This document shows, one piece after another, positions 50,101 through 58,489 of a DNA stretch of 64,000 nucleotides. Source of the DNA: Collinsella sp. TF08-11AT (lineage in GTDB: Bacteria; Actinomycetota; Coriobacteriia; Coriobacteriales; Coriobacteriaceae); the NCBI RefSeq assembly GCF_003437035.1, contig NZ_QSRL01000012.1, positions 385 through 64,384 on the forward strand, written 5' to 3'. Within the stretch, counting starts at the first letter, position 1. Each line of letters starts with the position of its first letter. Below the pieces are notes generated by a model that saw nothing but the letters and a program-made list of their open reading frames with translations, ran no database searches and had not been told where the DNA came from. A program made the position numbers and the translations under genes.

Positions 50101-50982
50101 TTACAGAATCTCAATCGTGAACGAGCGAACGACGGTCTCCTTGGGCTTGGCGACAAGGCAGCCGCGCTTATGCTCAAGCACGTCATCCTCATCGGAGCAG
50201 GTCGAAAGGCCGCCCCAGGGCTCAACTGCCACAAAATCGCCCTCGGGCTTACTCCACACGATGAGGTACGGAAAGCCCTCGAAGCTCAGGCGAACGCCCT
50301 TGTCCTCGCCCTTTTTGGAAAGCGTGACCTGACGACTCTCGAGTATGTCAAAGATGGTCTCCGCAAAATCGAAGAGCTCGTGCGACAGGGGCAACGTCTT
50401 CCCCACCATGGGGTTCTTGGAGCGGTTTGCCACATCAATCAAGCCAGTCGAAGGAACGGCGGTGCAGAGCTCCGCAGCCTCGTCCTTCTCAAAGCGCAGC
50501 TCGTAGTCCGTATAGGCCTCGCCCTCGTCGAGCGGGCACCTAAAGCCGGGGTGTCCACCGATAAAGAACGGCATGTCCTCGGTGCCCTCGTTGGTCACCT
50601 CATAGGAGACGCGCACGGTATCCCCCTCAAGCGCATAACGAGCGACAAGCTTAAACGGGTACGGATAATCGCTCAGCAGCGCGGCGTTATCCTCCGAAGC
50701 CAGGCACATCGCCAGCTCGTTCTCGCTCTGGCTCAGCAGCTTCCACTCCTGTTTGCGCGCAAACCCGTGGCGAGCGAGCTTCACATGATGCCCGGCAAAC
50801 GTCATGGCGCTACCATCACGCAGGCCTCCGCAAATCGGGAAGCAAATCGGTGCCTGGCCGGACCACACGGCGGGATCACCCTGCCACAGGTACTCGCGAC
50901 CTCCAGCCTCAATCGAGGTAAACGAGCCGCCGGCCGTGGAGACCTTGATAGAAATCGAATCGTTGGAGAGAGCGTATTCCAT
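50101..50982 (-). CDS. lacX: Aldose 1-epimerase-like protein LacX (copy 2)
   Basis: A 293-aa mutarotase-superfamily protein of the same length as LacX at 33546-34427 and closely similar throughout (PICFPICGGLRDGSAM, GGHPGFRCPLDEGEAY, VAVEPWGGLSTCSDEDD). The ATG at 50982 follows GAAAGGA; the longer in-frame reading to 51117 runs antisense into the region before the flavodoxin gene. It probably serves the aga or tagatose route. It is divergent from the flavodoxin gene. Confidence 0.85.
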   Translation of the reverse strand: MEYALSNDSISIKVSTAGGSFTSIEAGGREYLWQGDPAVWSGQAPICFPICGGLRDGSAMTFAGHHVKLARHGFARKQEWKLLSQSENELAMCLASEDNAALLSDYPYPFKLVARYALEGDTVRVSYEVTNEGTEDMPFFIGGHPGFRCPLDEGEAYTDYELRFEKDEAAELCTAVPSTGLIDVANRSKNPMVGKTLPLSHELFDFAETIFDILESRQVTLSKKGEDKGVRLSFEGFPYLIVWSKPEGDFVAVEPWGGLSTCSDEDDVLEHKRGCLVAKPKETVVRSFTIEIL

Positions 50983-51138
50983 TGTCCATCCTTTCGAACA
51001 ACTGCTTTTTGCTCGCAAGAACCCGTCTCGGCCCTGACCAAAGGACAAACCCGCACGTTCATCGATGCGTCCGGTATCCCAGCCATGCAACGGGGTACCA
51101 TACAGACATTGATGCAATTACAGCTGAAAGGCCTTCTT

Positions 51139-51723
51139 ATGCGAACCATCATCCTTTATGCCTCACGCCACCACGGCAATACGAAAAAGCTCGTGGACGC
51201 CATCGTCGAGGCGCACCCCGAAATCGATACCCTCGACGTGAAGTCACTCGGTAAAAACGAGTACCCCGACCTGCACGAATACCATCTGATCGGCGTCGCC
51301 ACGGGCATCTATTACTCCGAGATCGACAAGGACATGGCACGCGTGCTCACGAACGTGCTGCAGCCGCAGGACAAGGTGTTTGGCCTTATGACCTACGGTG
51401 GCAAAAACAAGTGGTACGGCAAGGATATCGATGGCATCTGCCGCATGAGGCAGGCCATCTTTATGGGCGTCTACGGCTGCCCCGGCTTTGATACGTGGGG
51501 GCCGTTCAAACTCACCGGCGGTGTCCAAAAGGGGCACCCGAACGCTGAGGAAATTAAGGGCGCCGTCGACTTCTTCGACAAGATCGAAGACGAGTATGGC
51601 GACATCATCGTCGAAGAGTATGCCAAGCGCGAGAAGCGTCTAGCCTACGAAAAGGAGCATCCTGCAGGAGGCCTGGTGGCCGGCGTTAAGCGCACGGCAA
51701 AGAAGATCGCTAACAAGCTGTAA
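51139..51723 (+). CDS. Flavodoxin-family protein
   Basis: A 194-aa protein with an N-terminal flavodoxin fold: MRTIILYASRHHGNTKKLVD carries the FMN phosphate loop, and VATGIYYSEIDKDM and LMTYGGKNKWYGK follow as in flavodoxins of the EFR1/Flavodoxin_5 type. The last 50 residues are a basic helical tail. It probably carries electrons in an anaerobic pathway; the partner is unknown. GAAAGG precedes the ATG at 51139. It is the only plus-strand gene in the aga region and seems unrelated to sugar use. Confidence 0.85.
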   Translation: MRTIILYASRHHGNTKKLVDAIVEAHPEIDTLDVKSLGKNEYPDLHEYHLIGVATGIYYSEIDKDMARVLTNVLQPQDKVFGLMTYGGKNKWYGKDIDGICRMRQAIFMGVYGCPGFDTWGPFKLTGGVQKGHPNAEEIKGAVDFFDKIEDEYGDIIVEEYAKREKRLAYEKEHPAGGLVAGVKRTAKKIANKL

Positions 51724-51754
51724 CTGTAAAGGTGCTTTTGAGCGTTTAACCCAT

Positions 51755-51793
51755 ACGGCGGGTCCGAGCAGATTCGGGCCCGCCGTCTTTTTC
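51755..51793 (+). terminator. Terminator between the flavodoxin gene and nagA
   Basis: ACGGCGGGTCCGA (51755-51767) pairs with TCGGGCCCGCCGT (51774-51786) with one G-U pair, followed by CTTTTTCT. Confidence 0.85.
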
Positions 51794-51798
51794 TATCG

Positions 51799-52968
51799 TT
51801 ACTCGGTAAAGGCGTTACCGACGCTCTGACCGCCAACATACGTCTCGACGAGGGTGAGCTCGTGGTCGAACACGACAAAGTCGGCGTCGCGACCCGGCAT
51901 GATGCTGCCGCACTTATCCTCGATGTGCGCGGAGCGTGCCGGCACCTCGGTTGCCATGCGAATGGCGATATCGGCGCTGGCGATGCCCCAGTCGACGATG
52001 TTCTTGACACCCTGGGCAAGCGTGAGCACCGAGCCGGCAATGCTCTTGCCGTCGGCGAGCCAGCACAGGTTGTCCTTCATGATGACGTCCATGCCGCCAC
52101 TGGTGTAGCTGCCCTCGGGCATGCCGCCGCAGCCCAGGCAGTCGGTGATGAGTACCGTGTGCTGCCAGCCCTTTGCCTGCAGCAGCGCCTTGATGGCGGC
52201 AGGGTTTACGTGCTTGCCGTCACAGATGATCTCAGCGTAGGTCTCGGGCGTGGACATGGCAGCACCCACGACACCGGGCTCACGGTGATGCAGCCCGCGC
52301 TGGCCGTTATAGGTATGCGTAAAGCAGCTGGCACCGGCGTTGATGGCGGCGATGCACTCATCGTAGGTGGCGTCGGAGTGACCGATGCTGGTCACGACGC
52401 CCTTCGCGTTGAGGGCGGCAGCATAGGTGGCAGCGCCATCGCGCTCAGCGGCCATAGCGCTCTTGACGATACGTCCGCCAGCAGCCTCCTGCCACTGGTC
52501 GAAGACCTCCTCGGAGGGATCGATCAGGTAAGCGGGGTTCTGCGCGCCCACGTGCTTCATGGTAAAGAAGGGGCCCTCCAGGTAGATGCCCTGAATGCGA
52601 GCACCGCAGAAGTCGGGGCCGCGACCCTCGTCCGCCTGGGCGATAGCGGCGCAGGCGTCCTTGATCTGCTCGACGCCATCGGTGAACGTCGTGGGCAGCC
52701 AGCTGGTGGTACCGCGACGGGCGAGCTCGGTCGAGCTGATATCAATGCCCTCGGGATCGTTATCGGTAGTCGAGTGGTTATAGAAGCCATGAATGTGGGT
52801 GTCGACCATACCCGGTGCGATCCACGATCCCGTGTAGTCCTTAATCTCGCAAGAGGGCTCGTCGGCCTGCCAGGCGCCAAAGACGCCATCCTCGACCATA
52901 AGATAGCCGCCCAGTTGCGGGCCTGCCGGCAAGAAGAACTTGTCAGCCTTAATTGCGTACGTGCTCAT
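51799..52968 (-). CDS. nagA: N-acetylglucosamine/galactosamine-6-phosphate deacetylase
   Basis: A 389-aa amidohydrolase of the NagA family that removes acetate from N-acetylhexosamine-6-phosphate. The metal and catalytic motifs GMVDTHIHGF, GIYLEGPFF, SIGHSDATYDECIAAINAGA, FTHTYNG and ITDCLGCGG are in order. Placement beside agaS, the mannose-family PTS and tagatose kinase suggests N-acetylgalactosamine-6-phosphate as substrate (AgaA role), though both are possible. The ATG at 52968 follows AAGGAG. It is 117 bp downstream of agaS with a terminator between. A 3' fragment of a second nagA remains at 48941. Confidence 0.92.
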   Translation of the reverse strand: MSTYAIKADKFFLPAGPQLGGYLMVEDGVFGAWQADEPSCEIKDYTGSWIAPGMVDTHIHGFYNHSTTDNDPEGIDISSTELARRGTTSWLPTTFTDGVEQIKDACAAIAQADEGRGPDFCGARIQGIYLEGPFFTMKHVGAQNPAYLIDPSEEVFDQWQEAAGGRIVKSAMAAERDGAATYAAALNAKGVVTSIGHSDATYDECIAAINAGASCFTHTYNGQRGLHHREPGVVGAAMSTPETYAEIICDGKHVNPAAIKALLQAKGWQHTVLITDCLGCGGMPEGSYTSGGMDVIMKDNLCWLADGKSIAGSVLTLAQGVKNIVDWGIASADIAIRMATEVPARSAHIEDKCGSIMPGRDADFVVFDHELTLVETYVGGQSVGNAFTE

Positions 52969-53035
52969 ATGCACTCCTTGCTTCTAAAGCAGTTGACTGT
53001 GGTGATGCTTATACCCAGCTCAGGTAAAACAAAAA

Positions 53036-53067
53036 GCGCCCGCCCGCCGTTATGAGCGGACGGGCGC
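53036..53067 (-). terminator. agaS terminator
   Basis: GCGCCCG (53036-53042) pairs with CGGGCGC (53061-53067) and CCGC with GCGG inside. On the minus strand the stem is followed by TTTTTGTTTT. Confidence 0.8.
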
Positions 53068-53085
53068 CCTTACAGGGGGACGCGA

Positions 53086-54252
53086 TTAAGCGGTGAAGGG
53101 GTGAATTGTCACGCCCTTAACCACGCGGTTGACCGTGCCGGTGGGGCTCGGCGTATCGGGCGTGTTGCCCACGCGCACGGAGTTGAGCAGGCTGATAGCC
53201 TGGGCAAACATCACGAACGGCAGGGCAAGGTAGCCCTCGGGAAGCGCCTCGTAGCCCTTAAAGGTAAAGGACTCGCCCTCGTAGACGGTAGCGCCATCCT
53301 GCTGAACGGCAACGGTGTGCTGAGCGATCTTGTCGCCACCGATCTCGTTGAGGATGTCGATGTCGTACTGACGGGTGTAGGCGTCGTTGTTGACGAACAC
53401 GAAGACGAGCGTCTTATCGTCGACGAAGGACTTAGGTCCGTGACGATAGCCCATGGAGGTGTCGTAGGAAGTAGCGACCAGACCGTGAGCAAGCTCGAGA
53501 ATCTTAAGCTGGCTCTCCTGAGCAAGGCCGCCAAAGGAGCCGGAGCCCAGGTAGGTCACGCGATTGAAGTCGCCAGCGAGGTAATCGGCAACCTCGGACT
53601 CGCGAGCGATAACCTCCTCGCCCATCTTGGCGATGGTCTCGACCCACTCGGCCTTCTGCTCGTCAGAGGCAGTGTCGAAAATAAGGGTGGAGAGCAGGGT
53701 CATGCAGGTGTAGGAACCGGTCATGGCGAAGCCCTTGTCGTTGGCGCGCGGGATGAGCAGCGTCAGCGCATTGGGATCATCGGCGGACTCGACGGCAAGC
53801 TTGCCCTCGGGAGCGCAGGTGATGTTGAGGAACTTGACGTTGTGGACGAGCTCCTTGGCAACGGCAACGGCGGCAAGGCTCTCGGGGCTGTTGCCAGAGC
53901 GGGCAAAGGAAACCACGAGCGTGGGATCCTCGGCGCGCAGGAAGTCGCGCGGAGCGCTCACGATGTCGGTCGTGGCGATGGGCTTAAAGTCGTAGAGATC
54001 AGTGTTGCCAGCGTGACGCAGGTACGGGGCGCAGGTATCGCCAACGTAGTCGGACGTACCGGCACCGGTGAAGACAACGGACAGACGGCCCTCGCCCATA
54101 GCGCGAGCCTTGGCCAGGAAGGCCTCGATGGCCTCCTTGTTCTCGCGATAGATGTTGAGCGTATCACGCCAAAGCTCGGGCTGCTGAGCAATCTCGGCCG
54201 TGGTGATCTGGGCGCCGAGCTCGGTGAGCTCCTCGACACTCTTCTCGAACAT
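53086..54252 (-). CDS. agaS: SIS-domain sugar isomerase AgaS
   Basis: A 388-aa protein with two SIS domains (FTGAGTSDYVGDT near residue 61 and YLGSGSFGGLAQES near residue 232). AgaS proteins convert galactosamine-6-phosphate to tagatose-6-phosphate with release of ammonia. SFARSGNSPES and MGYRHGPKSFVDD are typical. It links NagA to the tagatose kinase. The start at 54252 follows AGAGAGG. A TGGT-N4-ACCA dyad lies 62 bp upstream and probably binds the GntR protein encoded just beyond. Confidence 0.92.
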   Translation of the reverse strand: MFEKSVEELTELGAQITTAEIAQQPELWRDTLNIYRENKEAIEAFLAKARAMGEGRLSVVFTGAGTSDYVGDTCAPYLRHAGNTDLYDFKPIATTDIVSAPRDFLRAEDPTLVVSFARSGNSPESLAAVAVAKELVHNVKFLNITCAPEGKLAVESADDPNALTLLIPRANDKGFAMTGSYTCMTLLSTLIFDTASDEQKAEWVETIAKMGEEVIARESEVADYLAGDFNRVTYLGSGSFGGLAQESQLKILELAHGLVATSYDTSMGYRHGPKSFVDDKTLVFVFVNNDAYTRQYDIDILNEIGGDKIAQHTVAVQQDGATVYEGESFTFKGYEALPEGYLALPFVMFAQAISLLNSVRVGNTPDTPSPTGTVNRVVKGVTIHPFTA

Positions 54253-54313
54253 TTCTAATACCTCTCTCTAGAAGTAATCCTCTGACGTGCAATTATACAC
54301 TTCGGTTGGTTAT

Positions 54314-54327
54314 CTGGTAGTAACCAG
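54314..54327. promoter_or_regulatory. GntR-type operator before agaS
   Basis: CTGGTAGTAACCAG, a dyad of the TGGT-N4-ACCA type bound by HutC/NagR/AgaR repressors. A close relative lies at 58605. Confidence 0.65.
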
Positions 54328-54366
54328 TTAAATACAAAGAATTATCATATGGAAACGGTGCAGACA

Positions 54367-55098
54367 CTAATCGCTACGCTGGTGGTAAACCTTGTATTTA
54401 AACTGATCGGCACGAGCAACCGAGAGCGTATACTCCACAACCTCGTTTGACTCGTTATACGTAGTCCTAACCAAATCGAGCACAGGCGAGCCCTCGACGA
54501 TTTCCAGAAGGTGGGCATCGGTGGGACGGGCTATGCTCGCATAGAACTCCTCTTCGGCCACGCGTATTTTTTGCTTAAAGTCTTGCTCAATCACATCGTA
54601 AAGCGGCTTACGCTCCAGCAGCGGTCGCTTTAGGGACAGAAATTGACGAACCGGTAGATAGCTACGTTCGACCATCATGGGCATGTTGTCGGCAGAACGA
54701 AGGCGCTTGAGCTTAAAAATGCGATCACCGATACGTAATCCCATATGCTCGGCCAGATTCTTATCGGCCTCCATCTCGCAAAAATCGAGAATCGTGGTCT
54801 CGGGGTCGCGACCCATCGCGCGCATCTGCTCGGTAAAGCTGTAGGACTGCATAAGATTGGTTGCCTTTGCCGAACGGTCGGTCACAAAGGTACCGCGACC
54901 GTGCTGCCGAACCACCAGTCCTAAACGCTCCAGTTCCTGCAGAGCCAGGCGTACCGTAGTGCGCGAGAGACCATAGCGCTCCGAAAGTTCGCGCTCGGAA
55001 GGAATCATGTCACCGGCGCGATATTCATGGTCAATCTTTTCGGTCAGAATATCGACCAGCTGATCGTACAGCGGTTGCTTGCGCGCTCCGATCGCCAT
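54367..55098 (-). CDS. GntR-family (HutC/UTRA) regulator of the aga genes
   Basis: A 243-aa repressor with a GntR winged helix (MIPSERELSERYGLSRTTVR at about 38-57) and a UTRA ligand domain (MMVERSYLPVRQF and the C-terminal YTLSVARADQFKYKV). Proteins of this group (NagR, AgaR) sense amino-sugar phosphates. The dyads at 54314 and 58605 in front of agaS and the PTS operon are likely targets. The ATG at 55098 follows GGGAGGA. It lies between the PTS operon and agaS on the same strand. Confidence 0.88.
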   Translation of the reverse strand: MAIGARKQPLYDQLVDILTEKIDHEYRAGDMIPSERELSERYGLSRTTVRLALQELERLGLVVRQHGRGTFVTDRSAKATNLMQSYSFTEQMRAMGRDPETTILDFCEMEADKNLAEHMGLRIGDRIFKLKRLRSADNMPMMVERSYLPVRQFLSLKRPLLERKPLYDVIEQDFKQKIRVAEEEFYASIARPTDAHLLEIVEGSPVLDLVRTTYNESNEVVEYTLSVARADQFKYKVYHQRSD

Positions 55099-55182
55099 CC
55101 TATCCTCCCTTTTGCTCAAACTAGGCTACTACCTTGGGTGTTTAGCATTATCTGTCTGCCACACCCGAATCATCAAGAAAAC

Positions 55183-55216
55183 AAAAGCCGCGCGCTCTTT
55201 CGAGCACGCGGCTTTT
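55183..55216. terminator. Terminator of the mannose-family PTS operon
   Basis: AAAAGCCGCGCGCTC (55183-55197) pairs with GAGCACGCGGCTTTT (55202-55216) with one mismatch. On the minus strand it is followed by GTTTTC. Confidence 0.8.
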
Positions 55217-55282
55217 AACATACACATGGCTTAAGGGGTCGGGGTGTGAGCCGCGTAGGGACACACCCCTCAAGCTAGAGCC

Positions 55283-56365
55283 TTACCAGATGCTCGGCCA
55301 GAGACCAAGCGGGCCAGCGCCCAGGATGCCCAAGACGAAGAGCAGCAGAATGCCCTTGGTCGGGGTCCAGCTGTGCTTAGCGAACATGTAGTAAAGCAGC
55401 AGCGTAAGCATAAGCGGGACGAGCTTCGGGACGATGGTGTTGAGGGTGTCGGCAACGGAGAAGTTGACCGGATCCTCGGTGACGGTGCCGTAGGTAACGG
55501 ACTCCATGCCGTTGCCCAGATCGGTGACGCCGCACTCGACAGCGTTGCCGTCGGCATCGGAAGCGGTGAGGGCGTTGCCGTCCTCATCGGTCATGGCGAT
55601 GGTACCGGCCTCAGCGGTCTCGGTATCGATGCCCTCCATACCGGTGAAGTTCTCGGCCTCCTTCTCGGAGACGATCACGGTAGTAGCGGAGAGGCCACGG
55701 GTGGTGCCGTTGGGGATCTGGAGGTTGATCTGGGTGCCACCCATGGTGACGACCAGGCAACCGACGACGAAGACGCCCATGATGGAAGCGGCACGCGTAA
55801 AGGCCTGCATGTTGGCAGTCAGAGCGTCAATAGCGCTGGTGCCAAGCTTGTAGGACCAGTTCATGAGCCAGAAGCGCAGAGCGAACTGGACGACGTTGAA
55901 GATCACCAGGAAGATGATCGGCGCAGCGGCGTTGCCGTTGATGGCCATGTTGGAGGTGATGCCGGCCGTGATAGGCACGAGCGTCAGCCAGAACAGGGCG
56001 TCACCGATACCACCGAGCGGGCCCATTGCGGCGACGCGGACGGCGCGGATCGTGGGGATGTCAACCTTGTTCTGCTCGAGCGAAAGCACGATACCCATAA
56101 CAAAGGTGACGAGGAACGGGTGGGTGTTGAAGAACTCCAGGTTGTGGCTCATGGAAGCCGCGAGGTCGTTCTTGTTGGTGTGGATCTTCTCCAGACCGGG
56201 GATGATGGAGTAAAGCCAGCCAGCGGCCTGCATGCGCTCGTAGTTGAACGATGCCTGCAGGAAGCAGGAGCGCCAAGCCATCTTGTTGAGGGTCTTCTGG
56301 TCGAGCTGCGGAGCAGGAGTGAGATCCTCGTAGTGCTCCGGGATCACATACTCATTAGATGCCAT
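55283..56365 (-). CDS. PTS mannose/fructose/sorbose-family EIID component
   Basis: A 360-aa membrane protein. The first 220 residues match EIID (RSCFLQASFNYERMQAAGW, then GIGDALFWLTLVPI). A polar insert of about 90 residues (roughly 225-315, with the repeat-like ALTASDADGNAVECG) separates this core from the C-terminal hydrophobic part (LVPLMLTLLLYYMFAKHSW). Typical EIID proteins are about 270-300 aa, so the insert is an expansion of an outer loop. It forms the transporter with the EIIC gene, whose stop overlaps its start by 11 bp. The ATG at 56365 follows GGAGGTG. Confidence 0.88.
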   Translation of the reverse strand: MASNEYVIPEHYEDLTPAPQLDQKTLNKMAWRSCFLQASFNYERMQAAGWLYSIIPGLEKIHTNKNDLAASMSHNLEFFNTHPFLVTFVMGIVLSLEQNKVDIPTIRAVRVAAMGPLGGIGDALFWLTLVPITAGITSNMAINGNAAAPIIFLVIFNVVQFALRFWLMNWSYKLGTSAIDALTANMQAFTRAASIMGVFVVGCLVVTMGGTQINLQIPNGTTRGLSATTVIVSEKEAENFTGMEGIDTETAEAGTIAMTDEDGNALTASDADGNAVECGVTDLGNGMESVTYGTVTEDPVNFSVADTLNTIVPKLVPLMLTLLLYYMFAKHSWTPTKGILLLFVLGILGAGPLGLWPSIW

Positions 56366-57155
56366 CTTCGAAGTCACCTCCGTCAGAAACAGCTGCACCC
56401 TTCAGCTCGGTCTGCTGCTGGAAGTCCCAGAAAGCGATGCCGAAGCCGATGAGAGCGAGGATGAGCAGGGCAGGGGTTGCCAGAGAATCGTTGGCAACGG
56501 TGATGAGCGCGAGGCCAAAGCCCATGAGGAAGAAGCCCCACATATCGCGGTTCATCATAACCTTGAGCAGGACGGCGAAGCCGACGAAGCGCATCATGCC
56601 GCCTGCAGCGGACAGACCGGTCTGCAGCCAAGTCGGGATGGCGGAAGCGATGGTCTGACCGATGGTAGCGCCAGCGATGAAGAACAGGGTGACGACGACA
56701 GCGAAGATCAGGCCGAGCAGAGCCATGGCGAAGTAGTTCAGGCGCTCGATGCCCTTGGTGTCAGCGTTATGAGCCATGTTGTCCGCGGAGGACATGAGAG
56801 GCGACATAAGCGTGAAGACCAGGGTAACGCCGAGCTGACCAAGCAGAGCGAACGGAATGGCAAGGCCGACTGCCGCGTTGGGCTCGAGGCCCGTAGCAAT
56901 AGCGAGAATGGCTGCCATGATGCCGCCGATGACGGCGTTAGGCGGCTGAGCGCCTCCGATCGGCATGTTGCCGATCGTCATGAGCTGATAAGTACCACCC
57001 ACGAGAAGACCGGTGTTGAGGTCGCCAAGGATAAGACCGATGACGGCGCCGGTGACGATGGGCTGATAGAGAGACTCGAGGAAGTTGAACTGGTCGATTG
57101 CCGCGACGAACGTGACGATGAAGACCAGAGCGACCTGGATGATCGAGTATTCCAT
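56355..57155 (-). CDS. PTS mannose/fructose/sorbose-family EIIC component
   Basis: A 266-aa membrane protein of the EII-Sor/Man C family: IDQFNFLESLYQPIVTGAVI near the start, GLVVGGTYQLMTIG-like GGTYQLMTIGNMPIGGAQPP, and AVGLAIPFALLGQLGV are characteristic. With EIID it forms the sugar channel. Context (NagA, AgaS) points to N-acetylgalactosamine. GGAGGAG precedes the start. It lies 90 bp downstream of EIIB in the operon EIIA-yajC-EIIB-EIIC-EIID. Confidence 0.92.
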   Translation of the reverse strand: MEYSIIQVALVFIVTFVAAIDQFNFLESLYQPIVTGAVIGLILGDLNTGLLVGGTYQLMTIGNMPIGGAQPPNAVIGGIMAAILAIATGLEPNAAVGLAIPFALLGQLGVTLVFTLMSPLMSSADNMAHNADTKGIERLNYFAMALLGLIFAVVVTLFFIAGATIGQTIASAIPTWLQTGLSAAGGMMRFVGFAVLLKVMMNRDMWGFFLMGFGLALITVANDSLATPALLILALIGFGIAFWDFQQQTELKGAAVSDGGDFEDGI

Positions 57156-57245
57156 CTTGCTCCTCCTTTCAAAATGTATGTACGCACTTTGGATTTCACG
57201 TACAGAATGTCAGGGTTTCATTCCTGACAACGTGGATCATGAGGA

Positions 57246-57728
57246 TTACGAGAAGAGCTTGCTCGTGTCCTCAACAGGCGTGCTCGGAACGCGCCTGATC
57301 TCCAACTCCACCCCCAATTCCTGCAGCTCTTTAAACGCAGCGACATCCTCGTCGTTAACTGCGACGGAGGTGGCGACTTGGCGCTTTCCTTCCGACATGT
57401 GCATGTTGCCGATGTTTACCTTCTTTATAGGCACACCGCCCTTGACGAGCGTAAGCACGTCTTCCGGTGTTTCGGCCACGATGAAGATCTTCTGGCGCGG
57501 GCTCGCCTTGCCAATGACGTCGATGGTCTTCTGCAGGGAGAAGAAACGCGTAGCGACGCCGGCGGGAGCGGCCATCTTCATGAGGTTCTGGCGCATGGTG
57601 TTGGTCGACACATCGTCGTTGGCGACGAGGATAAGGTTGGAGCCCAGGGTGGAGTTCCACTGGGTGGCAACCTGACCATGGACCAGTCGGTTATCGATGC
57701 GGGTAAGAAGAATGTTGGGTTCTGCCAT
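57246..57728 (-). CDS. PTS mannose/fructose/sorbose-family EIIB component
   Basis: A 160-aa cytoplasmic EIIB. The phosphorylated histidine is His17 in ILLTRIDNRLVHGQ. It receives phosphate from the EIIA at 58046 and passes it to the incoming sugar. The C terminus is variable. GAAAGGAAG precedes the start. The protein at 46374 is a paralogue in which this histidine is tyrosine. Confidence 0.93.
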   Translation of the reverse strand: MAEPNILLTRIDNRLVHGQVATQWNSTLGSNLILVANDDVSTNTMRQNLMKMAAPAGVATRFFSLQKTIDVIGKASPRQKIFIVAETPEDVLTLVKGGVPIKKVNIGNMHMSEGKRQVATSVAVNDEDVAAFKELQELGVELEIRRVPSTPVEDTSKLFS

Positions 57729-57764
57729 GTTGATCAGCTTCCTTTCGTTATTTGCTGACGACAG

Positions 57765-58046
57765 TTACTCGATCTCCTGAATCGCGTAACGCGAAACATC
57801 TACGACGGCACCGGATCGGACTTTGATCTGGACCTTTTCGCCTTCGATGCCCTTGACGGTTCCGTAGATACCGCCGGCGAAAAGAACCTCCTGACCCGGC
57901 TTGAGCTCGGTGTGCAGCTCCTTGAAGTACTTCTGCTTCTTCTTCATGTTGATTTGCGACCAGATGGTGTAAATCAAGCCCATGACGACAAGCAGGCCTA
58001 AAAGAGCGACCGAGGAGCTCAGGACGCTGGCTCCGAAATCGGCCAT
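57765..58046 (-). CDS. yajC: YajC-like protein inside the PTS operon
   Basis: A 93-aa protein with one membrane helix (residues 10-30) followed by the YajC domain (ELKPGQEVLFAGGIYGTVKG, then VQIKVRSGAVVDVSRYAI). YajC is an accessory of the SecDF translocase, but no secDF is nearby; a yajC-like gene also sits in the streptococcal hyaluronan PTS operon. Its place between EIIA and EIIB, with the stop/start overlapping EIIA, suggests a role in assembly of the PTS membrane parts. That role is inference. Confidence 0.85.
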   Translation of the reverse strand: MADFGASVLSSSVALLGLLVVMGLIYTIWSQINMKKKQKYFKELHTELKPGQEVLFAGGIYGTVKGIEGEKVQIKVRSGAVVDVSRYAIQEIE

Positions 58047-58489
58047 TAGATGCCGTCCTCGTCACCGAAGATATCCTCTTCCTCGGCACCAGCGACGGAG
58101 GCAACCGTCTGGGCGGTGATGCCCGTCTGGCCAACGGTCACGGCCTGCTCGCCAAGCTCGGCGAGCGTAGCGTTGCCGCGGAGGAACAGAAGCTCAATAA
58201 CCATGGGAAGGTTCGTGCCAGTCAGAATCTCGACGTTGTCGACATCCTGGGCAATCATCATTGCCTGGTTGAACGGGGTACCACCAAGCAGGTCGGTAAA
58301 GACGAGCACGCCATCGCACTCCTCGCGCATGGCGGTGATAGCGGCGCGGAGATCCTCACCGTAGGAAGCAGCCTGGTCGCCCTCGAAAGGAACGACGGTA
58401 AAAGCGGGCTGATCACCGGCGACCATAGCGATAGCGCTTGCGAGGCCGGGTGCGAACTGTCCATGACCGGTAAGAATAAAGCCAACCAT
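58046..58489 (-). CDS. PTS mannose/fructose/sorbose-family EIIA component
   Basis: A 147-aa ManX-type EIIA. The phosphorylated histidine is His9 in ILTGHGQFA; LVFTDLLGGTPFNQAM near residue 62 is the second signature. The acidic tail (GAEEEDIFGDEDG) is unusual. It is the first gene of the PTS operon. GGAAGGG precedes the ATG, and GntR-type dyads lie 115-130 bp upstream. Confidence 0.93.
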   Translation of the reverse strand: MVGFILTGHGQFAPGLASAIAMVAGDQPAFTVVPFEGDQAASYGEDLRAAITAMREECDGVLVFTDLLGGTPFNQAMMIAQDVDNVEILTGTNLPMVIELLFLRGNATLAELGEQAVTVGQTGITAQTVASVAGAEEEDIFGDEDGI

